Source: Candidatus Hodarchaeum mangrovi (GTDB lineage: Archaea; Asgardarchaeota; Heimdallarchaeia; Hodarchaeales; Hodarchaeaceae). From it: a stretch of 45,747 nucleotides of DNA. Below are positions 32,548 through 41,553 of this stretch, in pieces. The stretch covers positions 1 to 45,747 of the forward strand of contig JAEOUE010000230.1 of the NCBI GenBank assembly GCA_016839515.1, given 5' to 3'. The notes beneath the pieces are model-generated. The model was not told the origin of the DNA, did not search any database, and was given only the letters and a program-made list of their open reading frames with translations. Numbering within the stretch: position 1 is the stretch's first letter; every line of letters starts with the position of its first letter. A program made the translations under genes and the position numbers.

Positions 32548-32786
32548 ATCTTTGACCAATGAAGTGTAGATTCCCATACCCCTATCTCAATCATATCACT
32601 TAAAATACATCCAAGACGTAGATTTTGACGACAATACATAATCCAAGGACAATCCAATTCACAAAATGGGTGTGGAGGATTTTCTAGTCGTTTTTTTAAT
32701 ATTAAAAGTTCTTCTAAGAATAGTTGTTTAATGATGGATGGTTTTACATTATCTGAAAAAAAATAATTAACAGAGTCGGATTCCAT
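32544..32786 (-). CDS. Small four-cysteine protein
   Basis: 80 residues. Cys42, Cys46, Cys52 and Cys60 are spaced Cx3C-x5-C-x7-C inside a segment with Pro and Trp, as expected for a small zinc or iron-sulfur site. A helical N-terminus (SIIKQLFLEELLILKKRLE) precedes it. The ATG has AAGG just upstream. It overlaps the xpf stop by four bases in convergent orientation. No family recognised; the regular Cys spacing is the main reason to believe it is real. Confidence 0.5.
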   Translation of the reverse strand: MESDSVNYFFSDNVKPSIIKQLFLEELLILKKRLENPPHPFCELDCPWIMYCRQNLRLGCILSDMIEIGVWESTLHWSKI

Positions 32787-32913
32787 CCTTCAATCAAATG
32801 ATTTTAAAGCTCAACTTCTTTAAAAACGCTTCTATCAGCTTTAAATATAATTTAAGACAGGGAGATAATTGAAAGTATTGAATGTGAGGTGATTCAATAA
32901 TATGAAAAATCAT

Positions 32914-33726
32914 TCATTTAGAGGAAGGCATTTCATAGCTAAAGGTTAAATCTGGAAATACTTTTTCTCGAACTTCTTTGTTGTATTGCTGAACAGCTAA
33001 TAATATTTGATCTTTTATATTGGCATACCTCTTTACAAATTTAGCCTTAAAATCAAAGTAACCTAGCATGTCATAAGTAACAAGGACTTGACCATCACAA
33101 TAAGGACCAGCGCCAATACCAATTGTAGGGATTGAAATTGCTTCTGTTATTTTTTTTGCTACTTCCCATGGTATTGCTTCTAATACCAATGCAAATATTC
33201 CTGCTTTCTCTAATGCTTTAGCTTCATTTAATATAAATCTAGCTGATTCCTCAGAACGAGCCTGTACTTTAAATCCACCAAATTTATGATAGGATTGAGG
33301 AGTTAGTCCAAGATGGCCCATAACAGGGATTCCCGCATCTAGAATTTTCTCGATTGATGTAACCCTCTCACTTCCACCTTCTAATTTGATTGCCTCTGCA
33401 TTTCCTTCTTGAACAAGCTTCACTGAATTTCTCACTGCTTCTTCAGGAGATACTTGAAATGTACCAAAAGGTAAGTCTCCAATTACTAAAGCAGATTTCG
33501 CTCCTTGAGCCACAGCTTGCGTATGACGAATAGAATCCTCTAGGGTAACTTTCAATGTCGTTTGATGTCCAAAAACAACCATTCCCATGGTATCACCTAC
33601 GAGTAACATGTCAGTCCCTGCTTCATCTAATATTGATGCCATTACATGATCATAAGCAGTGAGCATAGTAATTTTAATGTTATTTTTCTTCATTTCCATT
33701 ATATCAATGACATTTTTCTTCTTCAT
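32914..33726 (-). CDS. panB: 3-methyl-2-oxobutanoate hydroxymethyltransferase
   Basis: 270 residues. Makes ketopantoate from 2-oxoisovalerate and methylene-tetrahydro-folate or -pterin. Motifs: MLTAYDHVMASILDEAG, LLVGDTMGMVVFGH with the Mg-binding Asp, IGDLPFGTF, VKLEGG region (AIKLEGG), PVMGHLGLTPQS, LVLEAIPWEVAK and IGIGAGPYCDGQVLV. Full length. Last gene of the CoA cluster; AAGGTGAT precedes the ATG and overlaps the end of pps. Confidence 0.97.
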   Translation of the reverse strand: MKKKNVIDIMEMKKNNIKITMLTAYDHVMASILDEAGTDMLLVGDTMGMVVFGHQTTLKVTLEDSIRHTQAVAQGAKSALVIGDLPFGTFQVSPEEAVRNSVKLVQEGNAEAIKLEGGSERVTSIEKILDAGIPVMGHLGLTPQSYHKFGGFKVQARSEESARFILNEAKALEKAGIFALVLEAIPWEVAKKITEAISIPTIGIGAGPYCDGQVLVTYDMLGYFDFKAKFVKRYANIKDQILLAVQQYNKEVREKVFPDLTFSYEMPSSK

Positions 33727-33735
33727 CAGATCACC

Positions 33736-34527
33736 TTAACTTAGATTAAACAATTTCTCTTCACGAGAAAGTAAAATTAATCGATCAGCCATAAATTTCA
33801 ATGATTCTTGCAATAATGCTTTATTATTTAATTTCATAAGTTGATTCGTTATTGAATCATGAGAACATGCTCTATATTCTTCTACAAACTTTATCATTTC
33901 TGGAACTGCCCTGATGATATTGTTTGTTATTGTAACTGAGGCAGCAAGTGATGTTCTGGACAAAGGGTTGAGGTCGATTGTTATAACTGATTTTCCTAAT
34001 TTTCGTAAAGCCAGAGTACGATCCCCATCTTCAAGGGGAACGAAAACACAATCTGAACTTGCAATCCCACGAGAATCAACAATTCTACGAGAATGAGACA
34101 ATTCTTTTATAATCTCCTGATAGTCTGGGTCTATACCAAGCAAATGATCAGCCCCTGCTTTTAATAAAACCTCTTTGATAGCGTCTTCACGCTCTTTTGA
34201 CCTATAAAACAGATTTATTTCAAGAGGAGCATTGACTATTTTACTAAATCGAACAATATCATTAGGACAAAGTGCTGCTACATTCCCATTCACAGAAATA
34301 ATTGGATGTTTTGCTTCTAAAAGATTTAATACAGCTAATCTTTCCTGTTTTAACGCAAATGGAGGAGTTTCTTCTCCTAAAATATAATCAAAAGCCTCTC
34401 CTCTTCCATGAGCTATTAAACCTGCTTCAGCTACTACTTTATTATGCATGCCATTTATAATAGATTCTCTTATAGTTAATGATAGATATCTAGGATGATC
34501 TTTAGGAATTTGATGGTTTCTCATCAT
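33736..34527 (-). CDS. pps: 4-phosphopantoate--beta-alanine ligase (archaeal phosphopantothenate synthetase)
   Basis: 263 residues, of the archaea-specific family PF02006. Motifs: IPKDHPRYLSLTIRE at the N-terminus, GLIAHGRGEAFDYILGE, PIISVNGNVAALCP, NLFYRSKERE, HLLGIDPDYQE, DCVFVPLEDGDRT and VITIDLNPLSRTS. It joins phosphopantoate to beta-alanine with ATP, replacing bacterial PanC and CoaA together with pantoate kinase. Its start overlaps the end of the pok gene by four bases, indicating coupled translation. Confidence 0.95.
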   Translation of the reverse strand: MMRNHQIPKDHPRYLSLTIRESIINGMHNKVVAEAGLIAHGRGEAFDYILGEETPPFALKQERLAVLNLLEAKHPIISVNGNVAALCPNDIVRFSKIVNAPLEINLFYRSKEREDAIKEVLLKAGADHLLGIDPDYQEIIKELSHSRRIVDSRGIASSDCVFVPLEDGDRTLALRKLGKSVITIDLNPLSRTSLAASVTITNNIIRAVPEMIKFVEEYRACSHDSITNQLMKLNNKALLQESLKFMADRLILLSREEKLFNLS

Positions 34528-35411
34528 GATAACCTTTGTAAAGTTTTATAACAAATTTCTTCTTTTCGTATTAAATCTGAATCTAGGTTTAACTCATATA
34601 AATCATCATCATTCTGATAAAAAAGTAAAATTGCGTCTCCTAACATGATTTGAGACCCAAATATGCTACTAGGAAGATTTAAAATAATTTTTTTAACTTT
34701 CTCAGACCAAAGTTGAACACCTAAGGTAAATTTATTCGCTATTTTGATAAAATTACTAAATATAGGATTAAGAAGTAATTGGTCAATCAGTGCTGCCCCT
34801 GTTGAATTAACCCTAAACCGTTTATCAGAATCTGAAAGTACACTTGATGTAGGTAAACCACTAAAGGATATAGTTGCGATTTTCCACTTTTGATCCATTT
34901 CTATGCCAATTGTTTCTCCATAACCAGGAGCCCCTGCTCTAATACGGATCTCTAAGCCTCCTTGATATAATGCAATAATATCACCTAGTCCAGATTTAGT
35001 TAAAACTTCAGATCTATGGGCAATTTGATATAATGTCAAATCATTATAACCTAATTCAAAAAAATCGTTAATACAGAACGCTGCACCTAATGCTCCAGCA
35101 GCAGATGCTCCAAATCCTCCTCCAATTGGGATATCAAAAGAATGACTAATTATGAAATTTTGTTGTTCTTCTGGAGAAAGTAATAAATTCATAACTTGTA
35201 CGGAGACCATTGAATCTGATAAAGGCTGATTTTTGCCATTGAAATGAATTTCAGGCTCTTTTTTATTATTATCTAGGATGGTAGTAGTTACACCTCTTTT
35301 AATAGAAATTCCAGCACCACGAGAACCTTTTTCTAATATATTAGATGATTGGTCACGAATTTCAAAAATGCAAGTCAAATGAGCCGCGATCCAATAACTA
35401 GGACACTTCAT
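34524..35411 (-). CDS. pok: Pantoate kinase (GHMP family)
   Basis: 295 residues. Archaeal pantoate kinase that phosphorylates pantoate before condensation with beta-alanine. The ATP-binding GHMP motif is PIGGGFGASAAGALGAA at about 93-109; the N-terminus has the SRGAGISIKRGVTT segment typical of the family, and AYRSEVLTKSGLGDI-like residues (IAHRSEVLTKSGLGDI) follow. Position between panE and pps, with overlap to pps, fixes the assignment among GHMP kinases. Confidence 0.93.
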   Translation of the reverse strand: MKCPSYWIAAHLTCIFEIRDQSSNILEKGSRGAGISIKRGVTTTILDNNKKEPEIHFNGKNQPLSDSMVSVQVMNLLLSPEEQQNFIISHSFDIPIGGGFGASAAGALGAAFCINDFFELGYNDLTLYQIAHRSEVLTKSGLGDIIALYQGGLEIRIRAGAPGYGETIGIEMDQKWKIATISFSGLPTSSVLSDSDKRFRVNSTGAALIDQLLLNPIFSNFIKIANKFTLGVQLWSEKVKKIILNLPSSIFGSQIMLGDAILLFYQNDDDLYELNLDSDLIRKEEICYKTLQRLS

Positions 35412-35423
35412 TAAGCTAATCCT

Positions 35424-36344
35424 TCAGTTCAATGAATGATGTTCAATATGATGTATTAAATCTGTTATAGCTGTATTTATTGGGGCTTTTAATCCTAATC
35501 GACGGCTTTCACGTACAATAAATCCATTAATAAAGTCAATTTCAGTTTTTCGCTTCCTTTCAACGTCTTGAAGCATACTACATTTATTTTTCTTCGTTTT
35601 CTCAAGTACACTAAGTGTAAAGTCTCGAGTCTCAGAGAAATCAACTTCAGGGAGGTTAATTTGAGCGATAGCCAATCCTTCTTCTATAATTGCATTAAAA
35701 ATCTTTTTAATAGAAGATTTCTCTAAAATCTTTCCATTAGGAACCTGTAAAATTGCTCCCAAAGGACAAATAGCTGCATTTACCAATAATTTCTGCCACA
35801 TTTTAACTTCTATATCAGGTGTAAATTGAATTGCAAAACCTGAACTTGATATAATTTTTTGAATTCTATTACTAAATCCATTTTCAGAACCCTGAACTTG
35901 ACCAAAAACTGTTTTCCCGGATGCAACATGATTAACAGTTCCAGGATAAACTAACTCAGCTGCTTCTGTAGTTATTGCACGGAAAATCGGATTTCGAGAA
36001 AATTTAGACATAAAAATTTCTTCATTTCCCATACCATTCTGGAGTACAACTAATGGGACATCAGCTCGAATTTTCTGATGGAGACTATCTGCAACAATTG
36101 GATTGGAATATGCCTTTGTAGTAATGAAGATTGCTTCAGAAGAGACTATTTCATTGGGAAATACAGTGTCAGCAGGTAAATGGGTTAGTATCTCTTCATA
36201 TTCCTCAATAATCCGTAATCCATGGCGATTAATCTCTGATATGTGAGGATCTCTGCCGATTACAGATGTTGAATGGCCCGAGTAGGCTATTTTCCCAGCA
36301 AAAAGTGATCCAATACTCCCAGCACCAAATACAGTTATAGGCAT
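35424..36344 (-). CDS. panE: 2-dehydropantoate 2-reductase
   Basis: 306 residues. NAD(P)-binding Rossmann motif GAGSIGSLFAGKIAYSGH at 7-24, then VVLQNGMGNEE, the KMWQKLLVNAAICPLGAIL helix with catalytic Lys, and ERKRKTEIDFINGFIV with the conserved Glu and the SPxNxAI-like APINTAI segment. Reduces ketopantoate to pantoate. Its start codon shares a base with the stop of coaBC. Confidence 0.94.
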   Translation of the reverse strand: MPITVFGAGSIGSLFAGKIAYSGHSTSVIGRDPHISEINRHGLRIIEEYEEILTHLPADTVFPNEIVSSEAIFITTKAYSNPIVADSLHQKIRADVPLVVLQNGMGNEEIFMSKFSRNPIFRAITTEAAELVYPGTVNHVASGKTVFGQVQGSENGFSNRIQKIISSSGFAIQFTPDIEVKMWQKLLVNAAICPLGAILQVPNGKILEKSSIKKIFNAIIEEGLAIAQINLPEVDFSETRDFTLSVLEKTKKNKCSMLQDVERKRKTEIDFINGFIVRESRRLGLKAPINTAITDLIHHIEHHSLN

Positions 36345-37600
36345 TATACTCCACCTCCTAATTGAAAATCTTCAATAATTAATTTAACTAAATTATGTGC
36401 TATTTGATCTTTTCTAGTTTTAAGATGAATTACTTCTTCCTTACCCTTTCTTAGAATAAATACCTCGTTTGTTTTAGCAATAAAACCTTTTTCAGGCTCT
36501 CCAACCCAATTTGCACAAACAATGTTTAAATTTTTAGAATTAAGTAGTTTTCGTCCTCTAGTGATCAATTCACTTTCTGAAACTCCCACTTCAGCTTTAA
36601 AGGCTAAAATATAAAGGTTTGGATATTGAGTTCTGACTTTATCAATAATCTTAATTGTAGGTACTATTCGAATAAACAAATCTTGTTGTTCTGAAGCTAT
36701 TTTTCCTTTGGAAAACTCAGGTTTATAGTCAGATACTGCAGCAACGGATATGAATCCATGATAATCACCATTGGACAACTCTTCATGTATTAAATTATAC
36801 ATATCAGAGGTTGACCTTACGATCATTGTTTTAAATGCATTATATTCATCTTTAATGTTATTACCCTCTCCTAGTATAAACATAATCTCAGCTCCCTCCG
36901 CAACAAGTGCTTTACAAATTTGAAGTGCAGTAAATCCTGTGGAGGGATTAGAGAGAAATCTAACATTATCAAAATACTCTCTTGTCGCCCCACCACTAAT
37001 CAAGAATCTTTTTCCTGTTAAAAACTTCTTCGGAAGAAGGATTTGAAAAATTAATGTCATTAATTGCTCAAGAGGAGGAAATTTAAACTTTTTTTCATCT
37101 TCGGAAACTGGAGAAAAATAAGCACCAAGTTCTTTAAGGAATAAGACATTTCGTTCTGTAACAGGATTTTCAAGTAAGACAGTATGTGCTGCTGGAACTA
37201 TTAATACTGGTATTTTTGCTCCAATCGCAGCTAAAGATACAAGGGTTACTGAAGTATCTGCGATACCATTTGCTAGTTTAGAAATAGTATTGGCAGATGC
37301 AGGGCAAATCATGCAAAGATCAATTTTACTGTTTGGATCTACAGTCCACTTTATATGTTCTGATAAGCCTGAAATTTCGGTAATGGGTGGTTTATCCATA
37401 CACCACGTAAGGGCATCAATAGCAACAAATCGAGTAGCTTCTGGAGATAATACTACGATTGGTTCCCCTGAATGTCGGATTATTTCACGAATTAAATGAG
37501 GTACTTCAATCGCTGCTATAGAGCCAGTTACGCCAATAAGAATGCGTTTACCCTTTAAATTGGAACTTTTTGTCCCATAAATTTCTAGTATTCCCATCAA
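36344..37600 (-). CDS. coaBC: Phosphopantothenoylcysteine decarboxylase / phosphopantothenate--cysteine ligase
   Basis: 418 residues, bifunctional. CoaC flavoprotein domain (about 1-185): ILIGVTGSIAAIEVPHLIRE, SEHIKW with the catalytic His, CPASANTISKLANGIADT, PVLIVPAAHTVLLENP. CoaB domain (about 195-418): FLISGGATREYFDNVRFLSNPSTG, GDYHGFISVAAVSDYKP, ILAFKAEVG and NLNIVCANWVG. Together they turn phosphopantothenate and cysteine into phosphopantetheine. First gene of the cluster, its promoter in the gap to the TauE/SafE gene. ATG 37597-37600 region: alternative Met codons lie one to four codons apart and do not change the call. Confidence 0.96.
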   Translation of the reverse strand: MMGILEIYGTKSSNLKGKRILIGVTGSIAAIEVPHLIREIIRHSGEPIVVLSPEATRFVAIDALTWCMDKPPITEISGLSEHIKWTVDPNSKIDLCMICPASANTISKLANGIADTSVTLVSLAAIGAKIPVLIVPAAHTVLLENPVTERNVLFLKELGAYFSPVSEDEKKFKFPPLEQLMTLIFQILLPKKFLTGKRFLISGGATREYFDNVRFLSNPSTGFTALQICKALVAEGAEIMFILGEGNNIKDEYNAFKTMIVRSTSDMYNLIHEELSNGDYHGFISVAAVSDYKPEFSKGKIASEQQDLFIRIVPTIKIIDKVRTQYPNLYILAFKAEVGVSESELITRGRKLLNSKNLNIVCANWVGEPEKGFIAKTNEVFILRKGKEEVIHLKTRKDQIAHNLVKLIIEDFQLGGGV

Positions 37601-37653
37601 TAAGCTCTATATACGATTTAGTTATTTATAATTCAGGGTTATACCCCTTTTTG

Positions 37654-37665
37654 ATGTATATACAT
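37654..37665. promoter_or_regulatory. 12-bp palindrome in the coaBC/TauE divergent promoter region
   Basis: ATGTATATACAT is self-complementary and followed by a partial repeat (TATACAT at about 37668-37674). It lies 54-65 bases before the coaBC start and can serve as TATA element for either direction, or as a dimer site controlling CoA synthesis. Confidence 0.35.
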
Positions 37666-37800
37666 ATTATACATTGGTACAATTTTGATTAACATTTTAT
37701 GAAAACAAATAAATGTATGCTCTTTTTACTCCTATAACCAATTTAATTAAATACTTAGGGATTTTTTATCTACACTCATTTTAGACAGAGCGAGAAGATT

Positions 37801-38688
37801 ATGGTAATTACACAATTAATCGGAGAACTAATCCTGAACAATTTTTTCGAAGGATTGCTCTTTACTTTTTTTGCATTTTTTGTTGGAATAATTTCTTCAT
37901 CTTTAGGTGTTGGTGGAGGATTCATCACAACTCCTTCTCTAATAATTTTAGGAATAAATGAAGCTTTTGCAGTAGGAACAGTGTTATTTATGATTATATT
38001 TACAGCAATATCATCTACGATTGCATATTCACGACAATCAAATATGATCCAATTTCGAACAGGACTTTTGGTAGCGATAACTAGTGTGATTGGTGCCGTT
38101 TGTGGAAGCTTTACTAGGTCATACTTTGCAGTTGAATCCCCTGCATTATTTCGACTTATTTTTACCATCTGTCTTATTCCCATTGCCATTAAAATGATTC
38201 TTTATCCTAAACAAAGGAAAAAAGGAATTAATACAAAAGGGGAAGGAGAAATAGAACATGATGAGATAATTTGGTTTGGATTTGAAAAACGTGAAATATG
38301 GTGTACTTTGTTCGGATTCATCGCTGGTTTCTCATCAGGATTGTTGGGGATTGGAGGAGGTGTTGTAATGGTTCCAATATTAATCCACCTCGGAAAGATT
38401 CCAATGCATAAAGCTGTAGCCACTTCAATGTTTATTATGATATTCACGAGTATTGCAGGAGCGGTAATCAAACTCGGTATGGGACAGGTCCATCCAGATT
38501 TAGCCTTATTTCTTATTCTAGGAATAATTTTAGGGGCCCAGATTGGCCCGTTAATTGTTCAACGGATTGACACTGTAAATTTACAAAAAATTTTTGGAGG
38601 GATGATGATAATAGCTCTTATTTCGATAGCAGTAGGTCGAGACCAAGTGGTTGGATTTATCCAATCTTTTTTATCCTTATTTAAATAG
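37801..38688 (+). CDS. TauE/SafE-family sulfite/organosulfur exporter (membrane permease)
   Basis: 295 residues with about eight or nine membrane helices. The two internally repeated family motifs are SLGVGGGFITTPSLI (about 36-50) and LLGIGGGVVMVPILIHLG (about 181-198), each followed by a helix with AVGT or AVATSMF. Members export sulfite, sulfoacetate or related anions, but most archaeal members are uncharacterised. A charged cytoplasmic loop separates the halves. The gene stands alone. Confidence 0.88.
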   Translation: MVITQLIGELILNNFFEGLLFTFFAFFVGIISSSLGVGGGFITTPSLIILGINEAFAVGTVLFMIIFTAISSTIAYSRQSNMIQFRTGLLVAITSVIGAVCGSFTRSYFAVESPALFRLIFTICLIPIAIKMILYPKQRKKGINTKGEGEIEHDEIIWFGFEKREIWCTLFGFIAGFSSGLLGIGGGVVMVPILIHLGKIPMHKAVATSMFIMIFTSIAGAVIKLGMGQVHPDLALFLILGIILGAQIGPLIVQRIDTVNLQKIFGGMMIIALISIAVGRDQVVGFIQSFLSLFK

Positions 38689-38854
38689 TGATTTTTCATG
38701 ATATATCTAAATAATATCCTCGAATTTTTCAAAATGATATGGTTATATACTATAAATTAAAAGTAAATATTAGAAATTTGATATAAAAAACTCAATTACT
38801 AAAAAGGCCTTAGATCTATTGAATACAATTCCAATACACCTAAGAAGTGAGAAA

Positions 38855-39250
38855 ATGCAGGGAGATATGATTTTTGTTGTCGATGATGAAGAGGATACTG
38901 TTGAACTTGCTCGGATGGTGCTTGAATACGAAGGCTATCAAGTTTTTTCTGCTAGTAACGGAGAAGAGGCTATAAAATTCCTTAAGAAATCAACCAATAA
39001 ACCAAATCTTGTTCTTTTAGACGTACTAATGCCAAAGATGAATGGACTAGAAGTCTGTAAATGGATTAAAAATGATGATAGACTAAATACAGTACCTGTT
39101 CTTTTATTTACAGCAAAAGTTGGAAAAAAGGATAGAATAGCAGGAGAAGAAGCAGGAGCTGACGCGTATATAAATAAACCATTTAGTGCCGATGATCTTG
39201 TCTCTTTGATAAAAATGCATCTTGAAAAGGCTAAAAATAGAGCTCAATGA
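38855..39250 (+). CDS. Stand-alone CheY-like receiver protein
   Basis: 131 residues covering only a receiver domain: acidic pair Asp10-Asp11 (VVDDEED), phospho-acceptor Asp56 (LLDVLMPKMNG), Thr86 (LLFTAKV) and Lys108 (INKPF). No output domain and no kinase gene nearby, so it probably signals by protein contact. ATG 38855 puts the first strand directly after the start, as is usual; an in-frame TTG at 38819 would add 12 unlikely residues, and ATG 38867 after GGGAG is another option. Confidence 0.9.
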   Translation: MQGDMIFVVDDEEDTVELARMVLEYEGYQVFSASNGEEAIKFLKKSTNKPNLVLLDVLMPKMNGLEVCKWIKNDDRLNTVPVLLFTAKVGKKDRIAGEEAGADAYINKPFSADDLVSLIKMHLEKAKNRAQ

Positions 39251-39286
39251 TCTGATGTACATTTAGACTCAAAAAGTCATTCTTTG

Positions 39287-39595
39287 CTATAAAAATGAAG
39301 AAATTATTGGAAAAATAGCTTTTAACTCCTTAAAGAAGTTAGAACTAGGATTATAAACACGAAGAGTAATATTAAATGGTATCTTATGAAAAAAAAGAAC
39401 AGAATGAATATCTAACCAGTAATCACGAGTTTCTACAAACCGTAACTTAAAAAAATTAAGATTTAATTGGTTTAAATATTTTAGTACTTCCAATTCAGGA
39501 ACTACAAGGAGAATATTAGATGGAGAACTTAGAAGCGCTAGAGAAGGATTGAAAAAATTCGATACTTCAGATAAAATTAAATCAAGGCTGCTCAT
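39287..39595 (-). CDS. Small hypothetical protein coupled to the FAH-family gene
   Basis: 102 residues, hydrophobic and basic (LILSEVSNFFNP ... LLVVPELEVLKYLNQL ... YWLDIHSVLFFHKIPFNITLRVYN). No family recognised and no clear membrane helix. Its ATG overlaps the TGA of the upstream gene as ATGA, strong evidence of coupled translation and of a real gene. It may be an alpha/beta domain acting with the hydrolase. Confidence 0.55.
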   Translation of the reverse strand: MSSLDLILSEVSNFFNPSLALLSSPSNILLVVPELEVLKYLNQLNLNFFKLRFVETRDYWLDIHSVLFFHKIPFNITLRVYNPSSNFFKELKAIFPIISSFL

Positions 39596-40389
39596 TTTTT
39601 AACTCCAACCTTTAAAACGCCTATTGGATCTATAATTGCTTCAATTTCATCTCCTACATGTAATGGCCCTACTCCCTCTGGAGTACCAGTTGCGATAATA
39701 TCCCCTGGTTCAAGTGTAACAATAGAACTACAATAGCAAATAATATTTTTAATATCAAAGATCATATCTTTTGTATTTCCTTTTTGTCTGAGTTCCTTAT
39801 TTACATATAATTCTATTTCAAGATTTTGAGGATTTTTAATCTCATCTGGAGTTACAATCAATGGACCGAGCGGAGCAAAAGTATCATAACCTTTTGCTTG
39901 AAACCATGGTTGACCATTTTTTTTAGCAATGGTTTGAATATCTCGAGCAGTTATGTCAAGTAGGATAGTATAACCGAAAATGTAGTCTAAACTTTCTTCA
40001 ACAGAGATATTTTTACCTTTTTTGCCTATGATGACTGCTAGTTCCACTTCATGATGAATTTCCTGAGAATTACTGGGAAATATAATGTAATCATCTGGAC
40101 CTATAAGTGTAGTTGATGGTTTTAGAAATAGTGAAGGTGTTTTAGGTAAGATTTTGGGATCTACACCCATTTCTTTGGCATGTTTTTCATAATTTTTTGC
40201 TAAACAAATTATTTTGTTTGAAATAATTGGCAACTCAAGATCTGGAGAAGATTGTAATTCTTCATATTTAGCCAACTTTAGAATTGATGGATTAAGTATA
40301 ACATCTAATAAATTTTGAATTTGTGGATATTTTCGAATTGTATTATCTTTCCAGACAATTAAAGAGCCTTCACTTTTCCCAATTTTCAT
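39592..40389 (-). CDS. Fumarylacetoacetate hydrolase (FAH) family protein
   Basis: 265 residues. FAH domain (about 55-265) with ICLAKNYEKHAKEMG, PSLFLKPSTTLIGP, the metal ligands in HHEVELAVIIGKKGKNI, FGYTILLDITARDIQ, WFQAKGYDTFAPLGP and the closing TLEPGDIIATGTPEGVGP. These Mg enzymes include acylpyruvases, oxaloacetate tautomerases/decarboxylases and catechol meta-cleavage enzymes; substrate not determinable. The small hypothetical gene overlaps its stop. Confidence 0.92.
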   Translation of the reverse strand: MKIGKSEGSLIVWKDNTIRKYPQIQNLLDVILNPSILKLAKYEELQSSPDLELPIISNKIICLAKNYEKHAKEMGVDPKILPKTPSLFLKPSTTLIGPDDYIIFPSNSQEIHHEVELAVIIGKKGKNISVEESLDYIFGYTILLDITARDIQTIAKKNGQPWFQAKGYDTFAPLGPLIVTPDEIKNPQNLEIELYVNKELRQKGNTKDMIFDIKNIICYCSSIVTLEPGDIIATGTPEGVGPLHVGDEIEAIIDPIGVLKVGVKK

Positions 40390-40603
40390 AAAGCAACCTC
40401 AAAGCTTTCACTTTTGATTAGAAATTAATAGTTAAAATTCTTGATCAAACAAAAAATATCCTTTGTTAAATATTCTTATTGATTTCTCATTAATTGATTA
40501 ACATAATACCTTTTATCAAATCATGATTATTTTTTTAATTCTGTTCTTTACTAAAGCAATTATATAGTAAAAAGAGTAATAACCAGAATATGGAGAGTTG
40601 AAT

Positions 40604-41533
40604 TTGAAAATCTTGATTACAGGAGGAGCAGGATTTTTAGGTAGTCATTTAATTGAAGACTTGTTGTCACAGGACTATGAAGTCACTTGTTTAGATAATT
40701 TCAGTACGGGTAAATTGAGGAATATTGAATCATTTAAAAAAAAGATAAATCTAGTAGAAGGTGATATTCGTGACTCAAAAATAGTTATGAATGCTTTGGA
40801 GGGTGTTGATTTCACATTTCATTTAGCAGCTCAGATTTCTGTATCTCGCTCAATGAGAGATCCTATTTTTGATGCCTCTGTTAATATAATCGGATTTCTC
40901 AACCTACTTGAATCAATGCTAAAATGTGGAATTAAGAAATTAGTTTATGTATCTACCGGTGGAGCTATTTATGGAGAACCTAAAGAAATACCTGTACAAG
41001 AAACTGCATTTGAAAATCCCATCTCCGCATATGGGTTAAGTAAACTCGTTGGAGAACGATATCTGAAATTGTTTCATGAAACCTATGGTATTTCTTACTC
41101 AATAATTCGCCCAGCAAATATATATGGACCGAGACAAGATCCAATGGGGGAAGCAGGTGTAATATCGATCTTTTTAGGAAATTTCTTAAATAAAAAACCA
41201 GTTGTAATTTTCGGAGATGGTTACGATACACGAGATTACATTTATGTTAAGGACATTACAAATATGTGTATTAAAGCAATGCATGCTAATCAGAATGCAA
41301 CATTTAATGCAGGAACTGGTATTCAAACAAATTTAATAGAATTAGTTAATACTATAGAAAAAGTAACCGAAATGAAAACAATACGAAATTTTGAGTCGCC
41401 ACGCCCTGGTGACGTTAAACATATATCCTTAGATTCCAGTAAAGCAAAAAATAAACTCAATTGGGAGCCTAAAGTCACTCTAGAGAAGGGAATTAAGATA
41501 ACTTGGGATTGGTTTAGGGATTTTATGAATTAA
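40604..41533 (+). CDS. NAD-dependent sugar epimerase/dehydratase (GalE-like SDR)
   Basis: About 309 residues, extended SDR. NAD-binding ITGGAGFLGSHL at the start, the DNFSTG loop, FHLAAQISVSRSM, STGGAIYGEP, the catalytic AYGLSKLVGERY (Tyr-x3-Lys), RPANIYGPRQDP and FGDGYDTRDYIYVKD. Closest to archaeal UDP-glucose/UDP-GlcNAc 4-epimerases for surface glycans or N-glycosylation. TTG 40604 follows GGAGAG with a 6-base spacer; TTG 40598 would be too close to that element. Confidence 0.93.
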   Translation: MKILITGGAGFLGSHLIEDLLSQDYEVTCLDNFSTGKLRNIESFKKKINLVEGDIRDSKIVMNALEGVDFTFHLAAQISVSRSMRDPIFDASVNIIGFLNLLESMLKCGIKKLVYVSTGGAIYGEPKEIPVQETAFENPISAYGLSKLVGERYLKLFHETYGISYSIIRPANIYGPRQDPMGEAGVISIFLGNFLNKKPVVIFGDGYDTRDYIYVKDITNMCIKAMHANQNATFNAGTGIQTNLIELVNTIEKVTEMKTIRNFESPRPGDVKHISLDSSKAKNKLNWEPKVTLEKGIKITWDWFRDFMN

Positions 41534-41553
41534 AGCCATTAAGAGTATTTAAT

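Noticed and set aside
38819..38854. Longer N-terminus of the receiver protein from a TTG
   Set aside because: Receiver domains begin right before the first strand; the extension has no ribosome binding site and no sign of a domain.
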